Shown here: positions 60,922-64,000 of the stretch, piece by piece | Layout: each line of letters begins with the position of its first letter | How positions within the stretch are numbered: position 1 is the stretch's first letter | Source: Elusimicrobiota bacterium | GTDB taxonomy: Bacteria; Elusimicrobiota; Elusimicrobia; FEN-1173 | Reading direction: 5' to 3' | Length of the DNA: 64,000 bases | NCBI GenBank assembly: GCA_016722575.1 | Contig: JADKIY010000001.1 | Location: 186,001 to 250,000, forward strand | The notes under the pieces: model-generated | Databases searched by the model: none | Seen by the model: the letters and a program-made list of their open reading frames with translations, nothing else | What the model was told of the DNA's origin: nothing | Made by a program: the position numbers and the translations under genes

Positions 60922-62553
60922 ATGCCCCGTCGCCGCCTGACTGTCATCGTTTTTGGATTTTGCGTTCTTGGCGGATCTATTTGGTTTTGGTTCCAGTCCA
61001 CGCCCTGGGCGCGGGCTCAACGGGCCTTGGATCGGGGCGCGGCCGACGAAGCGTCTGAAATAGCCACCGAGGCTTTGGCCGGGCGCTCCTGGCCGCCGTC
61101 CCGCGAAGAGTCTCTGCGCGAGATTCTGGTCGAGGCTCACCTGAAACTGGGAGGGCTTGAAAACGCCGAGAGGGAATGCCGTATTCTCCATCAAAAATTT
61201 CCCCAAAATCCCGCCGGCGCCCTGGGCTTGGGGATCCTTAATTTGGCCTTTGACCGACTTTCCTTTTCGGCCGAATATCTCGAGGAAGCGCGGCGTCTTT
61301 CGCCCCGGGATTTTCGGCCCACCTTTATTCTCGCCAACGTTCGCTTAGCCCAGAGCGATTTCCCGAAGACCGCTTCACTGCTGGAAGACGGGTTAAAACT
61401 TTTCCCCAATCGTCCGGAACTTCTGGAATTATCCGGCGACCTGGCTTTTGATCAGGGCTTGTTTCAGAAAGCTTTGGCGCGCTACGGGTCCGTCCTTCGC
61501 GCCGCCCCGGAGGACCGGGACACTTTGTTTAAAATTACCCGGGCGCATCTGGCGGCGGGAAATATTGATGCCGCGGAAACCTCCATCCGGCGACTTCGGC
61601 GAAGCCCGGAGGATCCGGAGGCGGACCTTTTGTTGGTTGGGGTGCGGGCCCAGCAAGGGCGGCGGGATCAGGCGGAGGGCCTGTGCGCACGGGTTTATCA
61701 GGGGGACCACAACCGGTTTCAAGCCGGTTTTTCTCTGGCTTATTGGCTGGGGCTGCGGGGCGAAGAAGAGCGCGCGGAAGCCATTTTATCCGAAATCAAT
61801 CGCCGCCTCCCCCCTCTTCGGTCCAACGCGGATTGGAGCGTGCCCCAGGATTGGGACAGCGTTTCGCGTAATTTTCAGGGGCGGCAATACGCCCGAAGCG
61901 TTCAACGGGATTATGAAGTGGCGAGAGCCCAGCTCGACCTCCATTGCCATCGCGCCGCCGATGCGGGGATTCACGCGCGACGGGCCCTGGACTTGGATTC
62001 CACCGATGCCGGGGTTTTGTTACTTCTGGCGGATATCGCTCGACGTCGGGGCGACGCCAAGGACCGGTTGCGTTGGATCGACCGAACCGTCGAACTTTAC
62101 CGCGAACACCCGGGCGCTCTGCTCGCCCGGGGATGGGCCTACCTGGACATCGGACGCGTTTCGGACGCGGTGGTGGACGCGAAGCTGGTTTCGGACGCCT
62201 ACCCCCGGCTTGCTTCGGCCCAGGCCCTCCTTTCCCGGGCCTACCTATTAATCGGGCGTTCCGATGAAGCGGTCGTCGTGGCCGGTCAGGCGGTGGGACT
62301 TAACGGAGGCGATGTGGATGCCCAATTGGCTCTCGGTCTTTCCCAGGCGGCTCAAAAGAACGCGACCGCTGCCGAGACTTGCTTTCTTAAGGCTCTTGAA
62401 ATTGACCCTTTTTCCGCGGAGGCTCGGGCGGATTATGCCCGTTTCTTGAGTAGCCAGAACCGGCCCGAAGAGTCTCGAAAACAATGGTCGGAGGCCTCTC
62501 GCCTGGAACCGAGCGTTTTCCCATCGCCGGGCCTCCCGAAAATCAAACGGTGA
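60922..62553 (+). CDS. Membrane-anchored tetratricopeptide-repeat protein
   Basis: A 543-residue protein with a basic start and one N-terminal hydrophobic segment (about 6-24, VIVFGFCVLGGSIWFWF). Helical TPR units run from about 29 to the end, for example GGLENAERECRILHQKFPQNP, DFPKTASLLEDGLKLFPNRP, LFQKALARYGSVLRAAPED, IGRVSDAVVDAKLVSDAYP and NATAAETCFLKALEIDPFS. The anchor suggests the repeats lie in the periplasm. This layout resembles PEP-CTERM/exopolysaccharide-associated TPR proteins, but no such locus is nearby. The next gene, a rhomboid protease, overlaps its stop as GTGA. Confidence 0.8.
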   Translation: MPRRRLTVIVFGFCVLGGSIWFWFQSTPWARAQRALDRGAADEASEIATEALAGRSWPPSREESLREILVEAHLKLGGLENAERECRILHQKFPQNPAGALGLGILNLAFDRLSFSAEYLEEARRLSPRDFRPTFILANVRLAQSDFPKTASLLEDGLKLFPNRPELLELSGDLAFDQGLFQKALARYGSVLRAAPEDRDTLFKITRAHLAAGNIDAAETSIRRLRRSPEDPEADLLLVGVRAQQGRRDQAEGLCARVYQGDHNRFQAGFSLAYWLGLRGEEERAEAILSEINRRLPPLRSNADWSVPQDWDSVSRNFQGRQYARSVQRDYEVARAQLDLHCHRAADAGIHARRALDLDSTDAGVLLLLADIARRRGDAKDRLRWIDRTVELYREHPGALLARGWAYLDIGRVSDAVVDAKLVSDAYPRLASAQALLSRAYLLIGRSDEAVVVAGQAVGLNGGDVDAQLALGLSQAAQKNATAAETCFLKALEIDPFSAEARADYARFLSSQNRPEESRKQWSEASRLEPSVFPSPGLPKIKR

Positions 62554-63215
62554 TTCCCCTCAAAGACAACATCAAAGGGCGTACTTTCCCTTTTGTTAAT
62601 ATCCTGTTGATTTTGGTTAATGCCGGGGTTTTCTATCTCGAACTTCGCCAGTCTTCTCCCCAGGCCCTTAAGTCATTTTTAACCGAATGGGCTCTAATTC
62701 CACACTTATTAATCAATCATCCAAGAACAGAGTGGTTTAAAATCCCCACTTCTATGTTTCTTCACGCCGGATGGATGCATCTTTTGGGCAATATGCTTTA
62801 CCTGTGGATTTTTGGGGACAATGTGGAAGACCGGATGGGACACCGCCGTTACCTATTATTCTACCTGCTTGTCGGATCCTGTGCCGCCCTTTCCCAGGTC
62901 TACCTTAACCCCCGCTCATCGCTGCCTTTGGTAGGAGCTTCCGGGGCCATTGCCGGTGTCATGGGGGCTTACTTCATCCTGTTCCCTAAAGCCAAAATCA
63001 TGGCCTTGGTCCCGATTTGGATCTTTATTCGTTTCATCGAGATCCCGGCAATTCTTTTTTTGGGTTTTTGGTTCCTGCTCCAGGCCCTCCAGAGCTGGGG
63101 GTCAATATTAAGCGCCTCCGCCGGAGGCGCCGATGCCGGCGGTGTGGCTTGGTGGGCCCACGCCGGCGGCTTCTTGGCTGGATTCCTCTTCGTTTTCCCC
63201 TTTAAGAAAAGATAG
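62550..63215 (+). CDS. Rhomboid family intramembrane serine protease
   Basis: A 221-residue membrane protein. The GTG start overlaps the TPR gene stop as GTGA and gives a normal N-terminus (VIPLKDNIKGRTFPFVN). Key features are HAGWMHLLGNMLYLWIFGDN (loop and second helix with the conserved His/Asn), GASGAIAGVMGAYF with the catalytic Ser near residue 134, and WWAHAGGFLAG with the catalytic His near residue 204. It cleaves substrates within the membrane; coupling to the anchored TPR protein suggests that protein is a partner or substrate. Confidence 0.93.
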   Translation: MIPLKDNIKGRTFPFVNILLILVNAGVFYLELRQSSPQALKSFLTEWALIPHLLINHPRTEWFKIPTSMFLHAGWMHLLGNMLYLWIFGDNVEDRMGHRRYLLFYLLVGSCAALSQVYLNPRSSLPLVGASGAIAGVMGAYFILFPKAKIMALVPIWIFIRFIEIPAILFLGFWFLLQALQSWGSILSASAGGADAGGVAWWAHAGGFLAGFLFVFPFKKR

Positions 63216-63225
63216 CCCCCCCGCC

Positions 63226-63576
63226 TTATCCGCCGGGCGTCATATACCGATCAATCATCTCCCGGAGGCGCTGGTGCGAATGAGGGTCAATTTCCCACCA
63301 ACGCGAATCGGAAATCAGCCCCAAAACAAAATCAAGCAGCGGCTTCCCCCTCACCATCAACTGCGCGTAGTTTCTTCCCCCGTGATTGTATGGACCATAG
63401 AGCCTGGCGCCTGGAATTCGGGCGGACAACCACTCCAAGAGCGGCTGATGCCGGACATGCATTTTGATGAGAATATGAGGCTGGCGCCCGTCCCCGCCAA
63501 AGTGCCCCCCTCCCACCAGCAAACCGATGATTACGCCGCGCTCAAAATCAGTTAAACTTCTTTTCGCCTTCTCCAT
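63226..63576 (-). CDS. Small free-standing LAGLIDADG-like protein
   Basis: A 116-residue protein whose N-terminal half resembles a single LAGLIDADG homing-endonuclease unit: FERGVIIGLLVGGGHFGGDG corresponds to the dodecapeptide helix. The rest reads IKMHVRHQPLLEWLSARI, ARLYGPYNHGGRNYAQLMV and PLLDFVLGLI. The usual acidic metal ligand at the end of the motif is not clearly present, although the Asp in GGDG is a candidate. The ATG has GGAGG four bases upstream. It is not inside an intron or intein, so it may be a domesticated DNA-binding protein. It converges on the rhomboid gene. Confidence 0.65.
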   Translation of the reverse strand: MEKAKRSLTDFERGVIIGLLVGGGHFGGDGRQPHILIKMHVRHQPLLEWLSARIPGARLYGPYNHGGRNYAQLMVRGKPLLDFVLGLISDSRWWEIDPHSHQRLREMIDRYMTPGG

Positions 63577-63597
63577 AACGCCTCCGAGGAATGTTTC

Positions 63598-63626
63598 ATG
63601 TTAAACATCCCGGTGTAACAATACAA
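63598..63626 (-). promoter_or_regulatory. Candidate promoter of the LAGLIDADG-like gene, with inverted repeat over the -10
   Basis: On the minus strand: TTGTAT (63621-63626), 17 bases, TAACAT (63598-63603). An inverted repeat ATGTTT-N6-AAACAT (63591-63608) covers the -10 and start site, placed where a repressor, possibly the gene product itself, could bind. Confidence 0.4.
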
Positions 63627-63690
63627 CAATCCCCGCTTTTTCTCAATCACACGGGATAAGGACGACGGGGAAAAGGGCGTCGATGTTTAA

Positions 63691-63696
63691 TATAAT
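63691..63696 (+). promoter_or_regulatory. Consensus -10 box next to the last gene
   Basis: TATAAT ends six bases before the ATG at 63703, so transcription would start at about the first codon. A weak GAGG lies two bases before the ATG. No clear -35 is seen. Confidence 0.4.
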
Positions 63697-63702
63697 GAGG
63701 GC

Positions 63703-64000
63703 ATGCCCTTAAAAAAGTCCGCCGCCTGGCTCCTGGCGGGTGTCGCCCTCCTGGGCGCCGCTCGGCGACCGCCCTGGCCCGCCGAATCCATGAACGTCGT
63801 GGTGGACGGCGAAAACCGCGGTCCCGTCACTTTCTTTCGCGTGGACGGCGTCGCCTGCCTGCCGCTGGAAAACCTGCAGAAAATTTACGGCGGCCGCGTC
63901 GCCTGGAAGCGCGTTTCGAGAAAATTCGACTACCGCCTCGAAAACCGCACCGCCGAATTCGTTTTAGACAGTTCCTCCGCCATCGTGGGGGGGCAACCGA
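63703..64000 (+). CDS. Secreted protein, N-terminal part only (copper-amine-oxidase-N-like domain)
   Basis: The ATG at 63703 opens a frame that runs off the window end after 99 codons. It begins with a signal peptide (KKSAAWLLAGVALLGAA) and then a segment resembling the Cu_amine_oxidN1 domain often found on N-acetylmuramoyl-L-alanine amidases and other wall enzymes: MNVVVDGENRGPVTFFRVDG, CLPLENLQKIYGG and FDYRLENRTAEFVL. The catalytic part, if any, lies outside the window, so the function is left open. Confidence 0.6.
   Translation, partial: MPLKKSAAWLLAGVALLGAARRPPWPAESMNVVVDGENRGPVTFFRVDGVACLPLENLQKIYGGRVAWKRVSRKFDYRLENRTAEFVLDSSSAIVGGQP

Noticed and set aside
1..64000. tRNA, rRNA, CRISPR array, insertion sequence, prophage
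   Set aside because: None was recognised by eye: no spaced repeats, transposase, integrase or phage structural genes, and no cloverleaf was noticed in the gaps. A tRNA scan would be decisive.

Overview
This window is high-GC DNA from a Gram-negative bacterium. Signs of this are many Sec signal peptides, outer-membrane beta-barrels, and secreted proteins ending in FlgD-like Ig domains. The pseudopilin relic, the lone PorV/UPF0164-type barrels and the very large secreted or membrane proteins fit an uncultured Elusimicrobiota or Omnitrophota lineage best. That placement is an inference from protein content; there is no rRNA in the window. I saw no tRNA, rRNA, CRISPR array, insertion sequence or phage gene.

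Layout: 1-57.3 kb is almost entirely minus strand and 57.5-63.2 kb is plus strand. 1-5 kb holds housekeeping genes: a frameshifted pabB-pabC fusion, an Nfu-like Fe-S carrier, Mrp/ApbC fused to DUF971, YaeQ and exonuclease III. 5-11 kb encodes a secreted assembly: an abundant-looking small subunit with a strong ribosome binding site, two Ig-fold chaperone-like proteins, a FlgD-Ig protein, a PorV-like barrel and a protein with two carbohydrate-binding-like (CBM-like) domains.

11.4-48.6 kb is the centre of interest. An apparent transcription unit of about 21 kb runs from 32.7 kb down to a strong terminator at 11.4 kb. It encodes, in order, a glycoamylase-like (PF10091/GH144-type) enzyme, a LacI-type sensor without its DNA-binding domain, a CBM/FlgD-Ig protein, a PorV-like barrel, a CBM11+CBM9-like protein, a CBM-beta-barrel protein, a binding protein fused to a MalF-type permease, a MalG-type permease, a double-CBM protein, and a 2,682-residue membrane-embedded GH94 phosphorylase with five CBM-like repeats. 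Just upstream lies a gene for a 5,241-residue membrane protein with a GT-A-like glycosyltransferase core. A glycosyltransferase, a PF10091 domain and GH94 are the parts normally fused in cyclic beta-1,2-glucan synthase (NdvB/Cgs). Here they sit in three neighbouring genes together with importer, barrel and surface proteins. I read this as an undescribed beta-glucan (possibly beta-1,2) synthesis/remodelling/transport locus; the linkage is not proven.

48.7-57.3 kb holds an SF1 helicase, a pseudopilin relic with an in-frame stop, a 32-residue membrane microprotein, an NmrA-type protein, RNase R, DUF4202, a membrane-anchored CBM protein and a TPR protein. 57.5-64 kb holds a GDT1-type manganese exporter, mnmG-rsmG, a membrane TPR protein, a rhomboid protease, a free-standing LAGLIDADG-like protein, and the start of a secreted protein cut by the window edge.

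Four-base stop/start overlaps (ATGA, GTGA, TTGA) join many gene pairs. GTG and TTG starts are common, and I used them together with ribosome binding sites to set starts.
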